Shown here: positions 5,613 through 5,627 of the stretch, one piece after another
Position numbering within the stretch: position 1 is the stretch's first letter
Layout: every line of letters starts with the position of its first letter
DNA from: Sulfuricella sp.
Lineage (GTDB): Bacteria > Pseudomonadota > Gammaproteobacteria > Burkholderiales > Sulfuricellaceae
DNA length: 5,627 bases
Direction of reading: 5' to 3'
Assembly: GCA_030691435.1 (NCBI GenBank)
Contig: JAUYEK010000348.1
Coordinates: 1-5,627, forward strand
Position numbers and translations under genes: made by a program
The notes under the pieces: model-generated
Database searches by the model: none
Told to the model about the DNA's origin: nothing
What the model saw: the letters and a program-made list of their open reading frames with translations, nothing else

Positions 5613-5627
5613 CGGGGTGTAGCGTAG
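5613..5627 (+). tRNA. tRNA-Pro, 5' end only, cut by the right window edge
   Basis: CGGGGTGTAGCGTAG matches the start of bacterial proline tRNAs, which begin with an unusual C at position 1. The acceptor arm CGGGGTG is followed by T8, then the D-arm start with A14 and G15 in the expected places. A strong promoter stands directly upstream. The anticodon lies outside the window, so the isoacceptor cannot be named, and the amino-acid assignment rests on 15 bases plus context. Confidence 0.72.

Overview
The window most likely comes from a betaproteobacterium or a related proteobacterium, a judgement based on protein character, high GC and the style of its REP repeats. It carries five consecutive minus-strand genes that look like one autoregulated export operon, then a separate minus-strand periplasmic hydrolase gene. 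The right edge holds the first bases of a plus-strand tRNA gene. Reading in the direction of transcription (right to left), the order is: TetR-family repressor (about 5477-4833), secreted class II-type cytochrome c (4809-4315), HlyD/MacA-like periplasmic adaptor (4301-3135), FtsX/MacB/DevC-like permease (3138-1942), LolD/MacB-type ATPase (1942-1220), a REP-containing gap, and an atypical metallo-beta-lactamase-fold protein (about 997-74).

The five-gene block is very compact. Gaps are 23 and 13 nt, followed by an ATGA overlap and a TGATG overlap, so the adaptor, permease and ATPase are probably translationally coupled. A good sigma70 promoter (TTGACG, 17 nt, TAAGAT) precedes tetR. Its -10 hexamer lies inside a perfect inverted repeat with 10-nt arms. 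The simplest reading is that the TetR protein represses its own promoter and, with it, the whole operon until an unknown ligand releases it. The adaptor, permease and ATPase form a MacAB/DevBCA-type tripartite exporter. No outer-membrane channel gene is visible, so a TolC-like partner would have to come from elsewhere. The unusual member is the cytochrome, a His/Asp-rich secreted haem protein placed between the repressor and the exporter. It suggests a link to redox chemistry, haem or a metal.

The right intergenic region (5478-5612) is dense with signals: the tetR promoter and operator, a second perfect inverted repeat (8-nt arms), and a strong sigma70 promoter (TTGACC, 17 nt, TAGAAT) pointing at a gene whose first 15 nt match the 5' end of tRNA-Pro.

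The left part holds three REP-like palindromes of the GTAG-GAGCGGC...GCCGCGA type. Two form an inverted pair between the ATPase and hydrolase genes, and one is cut by the left window edge just beyond the hydrolase stop. The hydrolase keeps the later metal ligands of its fold, but its HxHxDH signature is replaced by GGQDHR.
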